Positions 36,406-45,575 are shown, counted from the stretch's first letter. The stretch is 64,000 bases of DNA from Pseudocolwellia sp048296855 (GCA_048296855.1 CP182631.1), one strand, 5' to 3'. A program made the numbers and translations. The notes: generated by a model not told the origin, from the sequence alone.

Positions 36406-36949
36406 TATATTTGTTCTCTCTGCTTAATTTATGATTCTATTTTTTGGGTTTTAATATTCAACTTTTGTATAGAGGTTTTGTATAAGTCTTTGTATTTACT
36501 ATAGATATTGGCATATATAAATATAGCTAACCTTGTTATAAGCAGTAAAAAAAGCGATAAGTAACTATTTCTACCCAACATTAGAAACCACTTAATTATT
36601 ATGTATAGAGTTATACGTAATTTATTTTTTTTAATACCGATCCGACAAACTTGGTGACAACATTATTTATTAATTATTGGACACAATATGTTTTTTATCT
36701 CGCCATATAACCAGAACCACACCAAACCGTCAACCAAAAACAAACAATAATTATTACCAAAAAACACACATTGGTCACACACAAAAGACAGGCCAAATTT
36801 AAAATATCGGCCTACACGAATTACATATAAAAAAAATCCCTGCTAATTACTTAGCAGGGATTTGTTTATAAACGACAGTTATATAAGATCTTTTATGTTT
36901 ATAAGATTTTATTTCTCAATATTTTTATTTATCAATATAAGGATAAAAA
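36406..36949. promoter_or_regulatory. PL7 upstream region with four TTGGT-type motifs
   Basis: 544 bases. Motifs: TTGGTGACAA (36651-36660), TTGGACACAA (36677-36686), TTGGTTGACG (minus strand, 36728-36737) and TTGGTCACAC (36771-36780). With the two copies downstream of PL7 this makes six. No RNA gene seen. The right end holds the mscS terminator. Confidence 0.5.
36836..36864 (-). terminator. Terminator of the MscS gene
   Basis: Stem AATCCCTGCTAA / TTAGCAGGGATT with an A run at its left, that is a T run for leftward transcripts. Confidence 0.88.
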
Positions 36950-37789
36950 TTATTCGCTTTTTGCAGCAGCTTGAGAATATAAATGTACATCTTGTTGTGG
37001 GAACGGGATAGAACAACCAGCAGCTTCTAAAGCAAGTTTTCCTTGTTCGTGAATATCAAAATAATATCCCCAGTAATCATCTGTTTTAACAAAAGCACGG
37101 TAGAGAATATCAACTGAACTATCGTTTAAGTTAGTAACAGCAACAACGTTACCTTCTTCTTTTAAAATTCTTTCATCGCTGTTCATTAAGTTAGTTAATG
37201 CATCGCGAGCAACTTTCATATCATCTTTATAGCTAATACAAAATGTAACTTCTACTGCGCGAACAGGGCTTTTTGTAAAGTTAGTTAGGTTACCGTTAGA
37301 CAAAGGGCCATTAGGAATAACAATAATACGTTTATCAAATGTTTCTAATAACGTAACGAAAATACCCATTTCGATAACTACGCCCGACTCACCTTGTGCT
37401 TCAATATAATCGCCAACACGAATTGGACGAAATATAAGTAGCATTACACCACCAGCAAAGTTAGATAAACTACCTTGTAAAGCAATACCAATCGCTAAAC
37501 CTGCAGCACCAAGTACAGCAATAAACGACGTGGTTTCAATGCCAACCATAGAAGCAACACTAATAATTAATAGCACCTTTAATAGAATATTAATGCCACC
37601 CGTTAAAAACGAGATTAAGGTTTCGTCTTTTAAGCTTTTAGAAAATGCTACATTTACTGCTTTGCTAATACGCTTAATGACCCATAAGCCAATAATTAAT
37701 ACCGCTAACGCCATTAATGCTTGTCCGCCGTACTCAACAGCATAACCAAATATTTGATCTGAATATTTCTCGATTGTTTCCATAATCAT
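36950..37789 (-). CDS. mscS: Small-conductance mechanosensitive channel, MscS family
   Basis: A 279-residue inner-membrane channel that opens on membrane tension to release solutes during osmotic downshock. Three transmembrane helices are visible: ALMALAVLIIGLWVIKRI (about 24-41), a second around LLKVLLIISVASMVG (65-80) and the pore-lining TM3 AGLAIGIALQGSLSNFAGGVM (about 97-117) with the Gly/Ala pattern and the QGSL-x-NFAGG motif of MscS. The cytoplasmic beta domain (PIRVGDYIE) follows. Length is close to E. coli MscS (286). Alternative ATG two codons later (MET after MIM) is possible. It has its own terminator. Confidence 0.93.
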   Translation of the reverse strand: MIMETIEKYSDQIFGYAVEYGGQALMALAVLIIGLWVIKRISKAVNVAFSKSLKDETLISFLTGGINILLKVLLIISVASMVGIETTSFIAVLGAAGLAIGIALQGSLSNFAGGVMLLIFRPIRVGDYIEAQGESGVVIEMGIFVTLLETFDKRIIVIPNGPLSNGNLTNFTKSPVRAVEVTFCISYKDDMKVARDALTNLMNSDERILKEEGNVVAVTNLNDSSVDILYRAFVKTDDYWGYYFDIHEQGKLALEAAGCSIPFPQQDVHLYSQAAAKSE

Positions 37790-37960
37790 TCCTAATTATA
37801 TTTATATTTAAATTCTGCCTATTAGATTAGCGCATAAATAAGCAAAGTCTAGGAGTATTTACATTTTATTAACATATGTAAAAATTTATTTTACTCAAAA
37901 ACACTTTTATTCAGTATAATAGCGCCGTTTAATTCTCTTATTATAAAGAAGGTTTTTACC

Positions 37961-38800
37961 TTGTTAAGTTACCGCCACGCCTTTCATGCAGGCAATTTTG
38001 CCGATGTGTTAAAACATGCCGTTTTAACTAACGTACTTGAGTACATAACCAGAAAAGATAAAGGTTACACTTATATCGACAGTCACTCTGGTGCAGGTAT
38101 GTATCAATTAACTGAAGAGTACGCACAAAAAACGGGTGAATATAAGCAAGGTATCGCTAAGCTCATCAACAACGATGATGTTCCTGAAGCGTTAGAAGAA
38201 TATATAACCCTTATAAAATCTTTTAATCAAGAGCAACAGTTAGAGCTTTACCCTGGCTCCCCTGCTGTAGCAAAAGAATTTTCCCGCAGACAAGACAGCG
38301 CTCACTTATTTGAACTTCATTCAACCGACATTAACCACTTAACCGAGTTTTGTGAACGTTGGAGTAAATCTCACGTTAAACAATCTGATGGTTATCAAGG
38401 TATTTTATCATTAATCCCCCCACCAAGCAGACGTGGTGTGGTGTTAATTGATCCGCCGTACGAGCTAAAAGAAGATTACACTAAAGCGGTTAAAACCATT
38501 ATCAGCGCATATAAAAAGTTTGCTACAGGCACTTACATTTTATGGTATCCCGTAGTTAAACGTGAACTTGTTGAAAAAATGAAAAAGCAATTTGTTTCGA
38601 GTGATATAAGAAATGTATTACAAGTAGAGTTTTGTATGCAAAAAGATACCGACGCTTACGGTATGACAGGTACAGGATTATTTGTGGTTAACCCACCTTG
38701 GCAGTTAACAAAACAACTAGAAGAAATTTTACCTTATTTAAAAGATAAAATAGGTGATGACGACAGCAATTTTAGCTTAGAGCAAATTATTGAAGAATAA
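37961..38800 (+). CDS. rlmJ: 23S rRNA (adenine(2030)-N6)-methyltransferase
   Basis: RlmJ methylates A2030 of 23S rRNA using SAM. The 279-residue protein begins LSYRHAFHAGNFADVLKH, the family N-terminus, and carries the N6-adenine methyltransferase motif DPPYELK at about residue 164, with GAG (motif I region HSGAG) near 47. The start codon is TTG at 37961: the conserved family start (M-L-S-Y-R-H) begins exactly there, and AGAAGG lies 6-11 bases upstream. It stands alone and is convergent with the helicase gene. Confidence 0.94.
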   Translation: MLSYRHAFHAGNFADVLKHAVLTNVLEYITRKDKGYTYIDSHSGAGMYQLTEEYAQKTGEYKQGIAKLINNDDVPEALEEYITLIKSFNQEQQLELYPGSPAVAKEFSRRQDSAHLFELHSTDINHLTEFCERWSKSHVKQSDGYQGILSLIPPPSRRGVVLIDPPYELKEDYTKAVKTIISAYKKFATGTYILWYPVVKRELVEKMKKQFVSSDIRNVLQVEFCMQKDTDAYGMTGTGLFVVNPPWQLTKQLEEILPYLKDKIGDDDSNFSLEQIIEE

Positions 38801-38809
38801 TAATACCTA

Positions 38810-38840
38810 TAATACGAGTTACCTTCATAACTCGTATTAA
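38810..38840. terminator. Bidirectional terminator between rlmJ and helicase
   Basis: Perfect stem AATACGAGTTA / TAACTCGTATT with loop CCTTCA. Confidence 0.75.
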
Positions 38841-38850
38841 TCAAAACTAA

Positions 38851-40182
38851 CTATACCTCTTCGTTATCATCTCGCTCTTGCAAAGCGCTTTGCTTACGCA
38901 TAATAGGTCTATGCCCTGCTTCTTCACTAACAAATTGCTTTTTAACCATTTTACGTGCTTTGGGCTTGTTTTCTGTTCGAGCTTTATCTTGTGTTTTCGC
39001 TTTAACAACCGCTTTAGGCTTTTTAGGTTTAATGCCTTTAAACTTGCCTTTTAACCCATCTACCGTATCAAACGTTACTTTTTGCTGAAGAAAACCTTCA
39101 ACGTTTTTCAAGCTTACCCAATCTTTAGGGCCAACTAACGAAATTGAATCGCCAGAGCTACCTGCTCTACCAGTACGACCAATACGATGTACAAATTCTT
39201 CAGTATGCTTTGGCATATCAAAGTTAATAACGTGAGATACATTAACAAGATCTAAACCACGCGAGGCTAGATCTGTTGTTACCAGCACTTTATGTTGGCC
39301 TTTACTAAAGCTTTCCATAATTTGGTTACGTTGCCCTTGGTTTAGCTCTCCACTCAATGCAATAGAATCGTGGCCTTGCTCATTAAGCACTTGTGATAGT
39401 CGTTCGGTATCACTTCTTGTGGCGGTAAAAATAATAAGCTGCTGAATTTTTTCGGTATTTAAAAAGTGCTCTAACAAAGCTTGTTTGTGATCTAAGTTGT
39501 CGCATAAGTAAAAGCGTTTCGTAATATCTTCATGCTCAGTATGACCTGCATTAATCGCAATACGCTTTGGTTTTTTTAATAACGCTGACGCAAAATCGTT
39601 CACTTGTGCATGATCTAACGTTGCTGAAAACATAAGGGTTTGGCGTTTACGGTGATCTGCCGCTTCGTTAATTAAGGTAAGTTCTTTTGAAAAACCCAGA
39701 TCTAACATACGATCGGCTTCATCTAAAATAAGTAACTCTAAACCGTTTAAGTAAAAATGGCCTTGTTTTAAGTGATCGGCTAAACGTCCTGGTGTTGCAA
39801 CAATAAAATGAGGATCTTTTTCTAAGGTTTTAACTTGGTCGTTAAAATTTTCACCACCTAAAATAAGTACCGCTTTAAATTGAGAAGACGATGTAAACAT
39901 ACGTAATTGACTAAACACTTGTTTAGCTAATTCACGTGTTGGCGTTAAAATGAGTACTCGTGGGTCTCTTTTACTCAACGCGCGGTTTCTACTTAGTCGC
40001 TGCATGGCAGGAATAATAAAGGCTAATGTTTTGCCTGAACCTGTTTTAGATGAGGCAATTAAGTCATGACCTTTCATTGCAGCAGGTATTGCTTGCTGCT
40101 GTATTTCTGTTGGTGCAGTAAAACCTAAATGTTCAACTGTCGACATTAAACCGCTATCTAATCCAAAATCACTAAACTGCAA
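38851..40182 (-). CDS. DEAD-box ATP-dependent RNA helicase
   Basis: A 443-residue RNA helicase. Motifs in order: Q motif PTEIQQQAIP, Walker A SKTGSGKT, PTRELA, TPGR, DEADRMLDLGF, SAT, and HRIGRTGRAGS. A basic C-terminal tail (KKPKAVVKAKTQDKARTE) probably binds RNA. The open frame runs upstream to an ATG at 40335, but that extension lies partly in a MITE-like element and is hydrophobic, unlike any DEAD protein. The start is better placed at TTG 40182, which gives MQFSDFGLDSGL and has GGAG six bases upstream. It resembles RhlE/SrmB-type helicases acting in ribosome assembly or RNA decay; the exact role is not fixed by sequence. Confidence 0.9.
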   Translation of the reverse strand: MQFSDFGLDSGLMSTVEHLGFTAPTEIQQQAIPAAMKGHDLIASSKTGSGKTLAFIIPAMQRLSRNRALSKRDPRVLILTPTRELAKQVFSQLRMFTSSSQFKAVLILGGENFNDQVKTLEKDPHFIVATPGRLADHLKQGHFYLNGLELLILDEADRMLDLGFSKELTLINEAADHRKRQTLMFSATLDHAQVNDFASALLKKPKRIAINAGHTEHEDITKRFYLCDNLDHKQALLEHFLNTEKIQQLIIFTATRSDTERLSQVLNEQGHDSIALSGELNQGQRNQIMESFSKGQHKVLVTTDLASRGLDLVNVSHVINFDMPKHTEEFVHRIGRTGRAGSSGDSISLVGPKDWVSLKNVEGFLQQKVTFDTVDGLKGKFKGIKPKKPKAVVKAKTQDKARTENKPKARKMVKKQFVSEEAGHRPIMRKQSALQERDDNEEV

Positions 40183-40320
40183 ACGAAACTCCAAGGTAAA
40201 AATAATAAAAAACAACTTATCTATTATAACCTTTATATTGATAAGTGATGACAAGTATTTATACATGTAGCGCAAAAAAAATATAGAAGAAATAAAATAT
40301 TGAATAGTTAACTTTTGATC

Positions 40321-40680
40321 TATACCCGTTATCATTCAAGATGCAGGTTTCAGTGGGAACTAAAAACAATTTAGGCACAGATTTCACGTTCCAAACGAAA
40401 TCTAAGTACATACATCCATGTATGCAAGGCATTAAGTTTACGTCATGGTTATTCTCGGTAACTGCTCCTGCGTTACCCTAATGTCCTACATCCATGTAGG
40501 AACCTTACTAAAGTTAATAAGCCCCATAAATTGTTTTTAGACCCATCGAAGAAGCACTTGAGCAAAATCACTTCATCGTTAATGCTTTTTATAAGGGAAC
40601 AACCATTATTACAAAGCGTTGCCTTGAACTGATATCGCTCAAGTGCTCTGAAATACGCACCTTGATTGGTAACGGGTATA
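40321..40680. repeat. 360-base MITE-like element
   Basis: Terminal inverted repeats of about 24 bases: left TATACCCGTTATCATTCAAG, right (reverse complement) TATACCCGTTACCAATCAAG. Inside is a subterminal repeat (AAGCACTTGAG near 40550 and CTCAAGTGCT near 40637) and two hairpins, CATACATCCATGTATG and CCTACATCCATGTAGG. No transposase-sized frame. It sits between the helicase and the MipA/OmpV gene and supplies an ATG that falsely lengthens the helicase frame. A 70-base relative lies at 14471-14540. Confidence 0.85.
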
Positions 40681-40755
40681 TATTGTCAATTTTATCGTAA
40701 GGACTCTATTATAACGCCCCTATCTACTTGCAATTACTTCAACTAAAGAGATTTT

Positions 40756-41667
40756 ATGTTTTTAAAAAGTTATCACTCTATTGTTATAGGATGTTTATTG
40801 GTTTGCTCCACCAAGGTTAATGCTGAAGAGCAGAACAATATTAAAAAGGTATCTGTTGAGCGAGACTTAAACGGATTTGAAAATGTTAATGAAACCTTAT
40901 CTCTTTGGGAGGCAGGTGTTGGTGGTGGTGTCATTGATGTTCCCAACTATCCAGCGTCTTCACAAAGAAACACAATAACAGCTGCAGCTCCCTATGTTGT
41001 TTATCGAGGAGATATATTCAGAGTCGGTGATGGTAATGGCGTTAGAGCTGTTGTAGTGGATAAAAACAATTTGGAAGCTGGCTTATCTTTTGGCGGATCT
41101 TTTTCTGCTGACAGTGAAAAAGGCACCGTTAGAGAAGGTATGCCTGAACTCGATTTTTTATTAGAAATAGGCCCACAAGCCATTTATAAACTTAAAGATT
41201 ATAAGTTTGAAAATGGTGGTAACGCTCGTTTGAACGCAAGATTGCAAGTGAGAGCCGCATTTTCAACTGACTTTTCAGCCATTGACGACCGAGGTTTTGT
41301 GCTTAATCCGGTTATAACCTACCAACAACGCGGCCGATTATTTGAAGGAACCGCTTTAAGTACTTCTATTGGTATGGTCTTCGCGACAGAGCGCTTTCAA
41401 GATTACTTTTATGAAGTATCTAATCAATTTGTTACCGATACACGTACAGCCTATGATGCAAAAGGCGGTTACTTAGGCACAAGGCTCGCTGCAAGCATAT
41501 CATTTCCAATAAGCGATAGTATTAGAGGTTTTGCAGGTATAGGCGCACAAATAAACTCAGGTGCCGCAAATGAAAATAGTCCATTATATGAGAAAGATAT
41601 TACCTACAGTGCTTCTTTAGGTTTTGTTTGGCGATTATACAAAAGCGACAGTAAAGCCCATTGGTAA
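40756..41667 (+). CDS. MipA/OmpV-family outer-membrane protein
   Basis: A 303-residue outer-membrane protein. Signal peptide to about residue 23 (IVIGCLLVCSTKVNAEE). The mature part has the MipA/OmpV pattern WEAGVGGGVIDVPNYPASSQ, then alternating strands expected of a 12-stranded barrel, and ends in aromatic/charged VWRLYKSDSKAHW. Family members scaffold murein hydrolases (MipA) or act as osmosensitive porin-like proteins (OmpV). Partner unknown. It follows the 360-base MITE-like element by 75 bases, so the promoter could be influenced by it, and is convergent with gltX. Confidence 0.85.
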   Translation: MFLKSYHSIVIGCLLVCSTKVNAEEQNNIKKVSVERDLNGFENVNETLSLWEAGVGGGVIDVPNYPASSQRNTITAAAPYVVYRGDIFRVGDGNGVRAVVVDKNNLEAGLSFGGSFSADSEKGTVREGMPELDFLLEIGPQAIYKLKDYKFENGGNARLNARLQVRAAFSTDFSAIDDRGFVLNPVITYQQRGRLFEGTALSTSIGMVFATERFQDYFYEVSNQFVTDTRTAYDAKGGYLGTRLAASISFPISDSIRGFAGIGAQINSGAANENSPLYEKDITYSASLGFVWRLYKSDSKAHW

Positions 41668-41683
41668 AATATTAAGCCAATAA

Positions 41684-41716
41684 AAAAGGCTAGCTTAAAC
41701 GCTAGCCTTTAAAAAA
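41684..41716. terminator. Bidirectional terminator between MipA/OmpV and gltX
   Basis: Stem AAAGGCTAGC / GCTAGCCTTT with loop TTAAAC and A/T runs on both sides. Confidence 0.88.
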
Positions 41717-41729
41717 TTTGAAAAAATTA

Positions 41730-43148
41730 TTAACCTGCGCTGTTCGCGATTCTTTCTTCTACAACTTGTAATGCAAAATCAATACGCGAAAGTACTTTGT
41801 CTTTATCTAATAAAGCTAAAGTTATATCTAAAGATGGTGAATTACCACCACCTGTAGCAGCAACACGTAAAGGCATTCCCACTTTCCCCATACCTACTTC
41901 TAATTCAGTTGCCGTGTCGTTAATAGCAGCATGAATTAACTCAGGAGACCATTCAGTTAATGCCGCTAATTTCGCTTTAACTAAAATTAGCGGCTCTTTA
42001 ACCACTGGGCGTAAATGCTTTTTAACTGAAGTAGCATCTAATTCAGAAAAGTCTTCATAAAAGTAACGGCTGATTTGTGCCATTTCTTTTAATGTTTTAA
42101 CACGGTCTGCTTGAACTTTTACAACATCAGCAAGCGCAGGACCGTTTTCAGTATTTATACCCTGTTCGTCCATGTGCCATTTTAAATGAGTAGCTACGTA
42201 TTCAGGATCCATTGTTTTCATGTAATGTTGGTTAACCCAGATAAGTTTGTCTGTGTTAAAACCTGACGGTGCACGGTTACAATCTTTTAGATCGAATAGC
42301 TCAATCATTTCTTCACGAGAGAATATTTCTTTATCGCCATGCGACCAACCTAAACGAACTAAATAGTTTAATAGCGCTTCAGGTAAATAACCATCATCGC
42401 GATATTGCATAACACCAACAGCACCGTGGCGTTTAGATAAACGTTTACCGTCATCACCTAAAATCATTGGAATATGAGCATATTCAGGTAATGTAGCGCC
42501 TAATGCTTTAAGAATGTTAATTTGCTTAGGTGTATTACTAATATGATCATCACCACGAACCACATGCGTTACTTTCATATCCCAATCGTCTACAACAACC
42601 GTTAAGTTATATGTTGGTGTACCGTCTGAACGCGCAATAATTAAATCGTCAAGCTGGTCGTTACTAATGGTTATATCGCCTTTAACCATATCTTTAATAA
42701 CAACATCACCGCCAATGGGGTTTTTAAAACGAATGACAAAAGGTTTGTCTTCTGGATAATCCGTACGTTCACGCCATAAACCATTGTACTTTTCAATTTC
42801 GCCTTTCGCTTTTGCTTGTTCACGCATTGCTTCTACTTCTTCAGCGGTAGAATAACAACGGTAAGCGTTACCTGAAGCAAGTAGTTGTTCGATCACCTCT
42901 TTATAACGATCGAAGCGTTTGGTTTGAAAATAAGGGCCGTGTGTCCACTCAAGGTTCAACCAATTCATACCATCCATAATAGCGTCAACAGATTCTTGAG
43001 TTGAGCGTTCTATATCAGTATCTTCAATACGAAGAATAAAATCTCCGCCATTTTTTTGAGCGTATAACCAGCTATATAAAGCTGTGCGAGCACCACCTAC
43101 GTGTAAATAACCTGTAGGGCTTGGAGCGAAACGTGTTGTTAAAGTCAT
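41730..43148 (-). CDS. gltX: Glutamyl-tRNA synthetase
   Basis: A 472-residue class I synthetase charging tRNA-Glu. The HIGH-type motif is in RFAPSPTGYLHVGGART (residues 6-22; HVGG) and the KMSKS-type motif is KRLSKRHG at about 236-243. Length and sequence match the canonical bacterial enzyme. Neighbouring tRNA-Val genes repeat the E. coli arrangement, where gltX flanks the valU-valX-valY-lysV operon. Of interest, GltX is the target of E. coli HipA, and a HipA-like gene is 15 kb away. Confidence 0.97.
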   Translation of the reverse strand: MTLTTRFAPSPTGYLHVGGARTALYSWLYAQKNGGDFILRIEDTDIERSTQESVDAIMDGMNWLNLEWTHGPYFQTKRFDRYKEVIEQLLASGNAYRCYSTAEEVEAMREQAKAKGEIEKYNGLWRERTDYPEDKPFVIRFKNPIGGDVVIKDMVKGDITISNDQLDDLIIARSDGTPTYNLTVVVDDWDMKVTHVVRGDDHISNTPKQINILKALGATLPEYAHIPMILGDDGKRLSKRHGAVGVMQYRDDGYLPEALLNYLVRLGWSHGDKEIFSREEMIELFDLKDCNRAPSGFNTDKLIWVNQHYMKTMDPEYVATHLKWHMDEQGINTENGPALADVVKVQADRVKTLKEMAQISRYFYEDFSELDATSVKKHLRPVVKEPLILVKAKLAALTEWSPELIHAAINDTATELEVGMGKVGMPLRVAATGGGNSPSLDITLALLDKDKVLSRIDFALQVVEERIANSAG

Positions 43149-43419
43149 ATGAGTCTCACGAAAGAAGCTAACATAATTGATAATTTCAATAAATTAGCAG
43201 AATGGTTCAAAAATAATTGGCAATATTTTAACAGGCTAACGAAACTAATACACCTTTTGTATAACCCTGTGCCCAATTGTTTTCCAACAAAAGAATACAA
43301 ATTAATCAGGATGTTGAAAATACGAGCACTTAATCAATAATATTAAAAAAAGTTAAAAAAAAGGCTTTGTTTTTGTTGACAGCTTTTGGGATCTCCCTAT
43401 AATACGCCCCCACAGAGAC
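43149..43419. promoter_or_regulatory. gltX/tRNA-Val divergent spacer with a strong tRNA promoter
   Basis: A near-consensus sigma-70 promoter drives the tRNA genes: TTGACA at 43376-43381, 16-base spacer, TATAAT at 43398-43403, followed by a GC-rich discriminator (ACGCCCCCAC) typical of stringently controlled stable-RNA promoters. The gltX promoter must lie in the left part. A rightward 63-codon frame here (43149-43340) looks like chance. Confidence 0.85.
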
Positions 43420-43495
43420 GGACGATTAGCTCAGTTGGGAGAGCACCGCCCTTACAAGGCGGGGGTCACTGGTTCAAGCCCAGTATCGTCCACCA
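43420..43495 (+). tRNA. tRNA-Val(UAC), first copy
   Basis: 76 bases including the encoded CCA. Acceptor stem GGACGAT / ATCGTCC, D arm TTAGCTCAGTTGGGAGAGC, anticodon loop CTTACAA with anticodon TAC, T arm with GGTTCAAGCC. Identical to the next two copies. Confidence 0.98.
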
Positions 43496-43534
43496 TTCTG
43501 CTTTATTGATGGACACTCTGTATTTTAAATGATT

Positions 43535-43610
43535 GGACGATTAGCTCAGTTGGGAGAGCACCGCCCTTACAAGGCGGGGGTCACTGGTTCAAGCCCAGTA
43601 TCGTCCACCA
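43535..43610 (+). tRNA. tRNA-Val(UAC), second copy
   Basis: Identical in all 76 bases to the first copy, anticodon TAC, CCA encoded. A 39-base spacer separates the two; both should be cut from one precursor. Confidence 0.98.
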
Positions 43611-43646
43611 ATCATTTAACCTATTCATATCATACCTAGTATATAT

Positions 43647-43722
43647 GGACGATTAGCTCAGTTGGGAGAGCACCGCCCTTACAAGGCGGGGGTCACTGGT
43701 TCAAGCCCAGTATCGTCCACCA
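43647..43722 (+). tRNA. tRNA-Val(UAC), third copy
   Basis: Identical to the first two copies, 36 bases after the second. Its 3' end begins the repeat tract that follows. Confidence 0.98.
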
Positions 43723-44167
43723 ATATTCAAACTCTCATATCTAATTAATATTTTTATAAATCTCGTTAAATAATCTTTACTCTAGTTGCGATGCTAGCAC
43801 CTTCTACTCTTTACAACCCGTGCCAGTCAATGGTTCAAGCCCAGTATCGTCCACCATTATTTTAAATTATCCAAAACAACATACAGAACACTATAAAGTT
43901 AAAACACCTTCTACTCTTTACAACCCGAACCAGTCAATGGTTCAAGCCCAGTATCGTCCACCATTATTTTAAATTATCCAAAAAAACATACAGAACACTA
44001 TAAAGTTAAAACACCTTCTACTCTTTACAACCCGCACCAGTCAATGTTTCAAGTCCGTATCGTCCACCAATATTCAAACTCTCATATCTAATTAATATTT
44101 TTATAAATCTCGTTAAATAATCTTTACTCTAGTTGCGATGCTAGCACCTTCTACTCTTTACAACCCG
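43723..44167 (+). repeat. Tract of degenerate tRNA-Val 3' ends joined to repeated spacers
   Basis: Three fragments (43798-43856, 43905-43963, 44012-44069) end in an almost intact tRNA-Val 3' portion, GGTTCAAGCC...ATCGTCCACCA; the third is more decayed. Each starts with CACCTTCTACTCTTTACAAC, a sequence recalling CACC and the TTACAA anticodon-loop words of the tRNA. A fourth copy of this front part (44145-44167) lacks the tRNA end. Two spacer types alternate: type A (98 bases including the front part) at 43723-43820 recurs exactly at 44070-44167, offset 347; type B occurs twice in between (43857 and 43964), differing by one or two bases. Confidence 0.88.
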
Positions 44168-44249
44168 AGCTACTCACTAAATGAATTTTAAGCCTGTACT
44201 TAGATTTTTTCGTGGCAACTGATGCTTGTATATTGAATATTAGACAATA

Positions 44250-44276
44250 AAAAAACCCACATAAATGTGGGTTTCT
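44250..44276 (-). terminator. Terminator of aroG
   Basis: Stem AAACCCACAT / ATGTGGGTTT; T run on the minus strand. Confidence 0.9.
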
Positions 44277-44296
44277 AAATACAAAAAGTTATCAAT

Positions 44297-45352
44297 CTAT
44301 TTTGAACGACGCGCTATTACTGCATCGTTAAGTTGCGCTAGCATGGTTTCAGTATCGCCCCAACCAATACAAGCATCAGTAATACTTTGCCCGTAAGTTA
44401 CTGCTTTACCATCAACTAAGTCTTGGCGACCTTCAACAAGGTGACTTTCTACCATAACACCAAAAATATTTTGATTGCCGTCTGCTATTTGTTGACTAAC
44501 ATCTGTTGACACTAGCATTTGATTCTCAAATTTCTTACTGCTATTAGCATGGCTAAAATCAATCATGATACGAGTATTCAGCTTCGATTTTTCTAATAGT
44601 TGAGTAACTTCGCTTACGCTATCGCGATCGAAGTTTGTGGTTTTACCACCACGTAAAATAATATGACAATCTTTGTTACCCGTTGTTTCTACAATGGCTG
44701 AATGACCAAATTTAGTCACAGATAAAAAGTGATGTGAGGCAGCCGCAGAACCAATAGCATCTACAGCTACTTTGATGGTTCCATCTGTACCGTTTTTAAA
44801 ACCAACAGGACATGACAAACCTGATGCTAATTCGCGATGTACTTGGCTTTCAGTGGTACGTGCACCAATGGCACCCCAACACATAAAATCAGCCATGTAC
44901 TGAGGTGTGATCATATCTAAAAATTCACCAGCAGTAGGTAACCCCATTTCATTTAAATCAAGTAATAGTTTACGACCAATGCGTAGTCCATCATTTAACT
45001 TAAAACTTCCATCCATGTAAGGGTCGTTGATTAGCCCTTTCCAACCAACAGTTGTACGTGGCTTTTCAAAATATACACGCATTACAATTTCTAAATTATT
45101 TTTATACTTTTCACGTAGTTTAACTAAGCGTTGACCATACTCTATAGCGGCTTCTGGATCATGAATTGAACAAGGACCAATCACAACTAATAAGCGATCG
45201 TCTTTCCCTTCAAGAATATTGTGAATTGCATCTCTACCTGCAATAACCGATTTTGATGCGTTATCAGACGATGGAAATCGTTCAAGTAATGCTACTGGTG
45301 GTAATAAGTCTTTAATATTGTTGATACGTACATCATCGGTTTGATTAAACAT
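44297..45352 (-). CDS. aroG: 3-deoxy-7-phosphoheptulonate (DAHP) synthase
   Basis: First enzyme of the shikimate pathway: joins phosphoenolpyruvate and erythrose 4-phosphate. Type I-alpha enzyme, 351 residues from the ATG ending at 45352 (MFNQTDDVRINNIKDLLPP), which matches the family N-terminus and has AAGAGA upstream; an ATG seven codons earlier (45373) is less likely. Signature GPCSIHDPEAAIEYG near residue 61 and the metal-binding region IDFSHANSSK near 266 are present. Feedback type (Phe, Tyr or Trp) is not decided by eye; aroG is the closest name. Confidence 0.92.
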   Translation of the reverse strand: MFNQTDDVRINNIKDLLPPVALLERFPSSDNASKSVIAGRDAIHNILEGKDDRLLVVIGPCSIHDPEAAIEYGQRLVKLREKYKNNLEIVMRVYFEKPRTTVGWKGLINDPYMDGSFKLNDGLRIGRKLLLDLNEMGLPTAGEFLDMITPQYMADFMCWGAIGARTTESQVHRELASGLSCPVGFKNGTDGTIKVAVDAIGSAAASHHFLSVTKFGHSAIVETTGNKDCHIILRGGKTTNFDRDSVSEVTQLLEKSKLNTRIMIDFSHANSSKKFENQMLVSTDVSQQIADGNQNIFGVMVESHLVEGRQDLVDGKAVTYGQSITDACIGWGDTETMLAQLNDAVIARRSK

Positions 45353-45575
45353 AATAAGTTCTCTTAACTGCAAATTTTATAAAATTTAGTAACGTTTAAT
45401 TATCAGCCCATACTCCATATTGAATATATAGATAACTAGCGAAAAATTAGCCGGCCAATGTATCAATCTTCTACAAATATTGCTAGAGATAACGCTATAA
45501 TAAATAAATTAAAGATAAAATGGGTTAAACTGATATAAACCCTAACAACTTAAATATAAAGGAGACTCTATTTAC

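Noticed and set aside
40183..40335. N-terminal extension of the DEAD-box helicase
   Set aside because: It is hydrophobic, runs into the MITE-like element and has no counterpart in the family; a TTG with a good ribosome-binding site lies at 40182.
43149..43340. Rightward 63-codon frame upstream of the tRNA-Val genes
   Set aside because: It starts right at the gltX start on the other strand, has no recognisable family and no good ribosome-binding site, and ends inside the tRNA promoter region.
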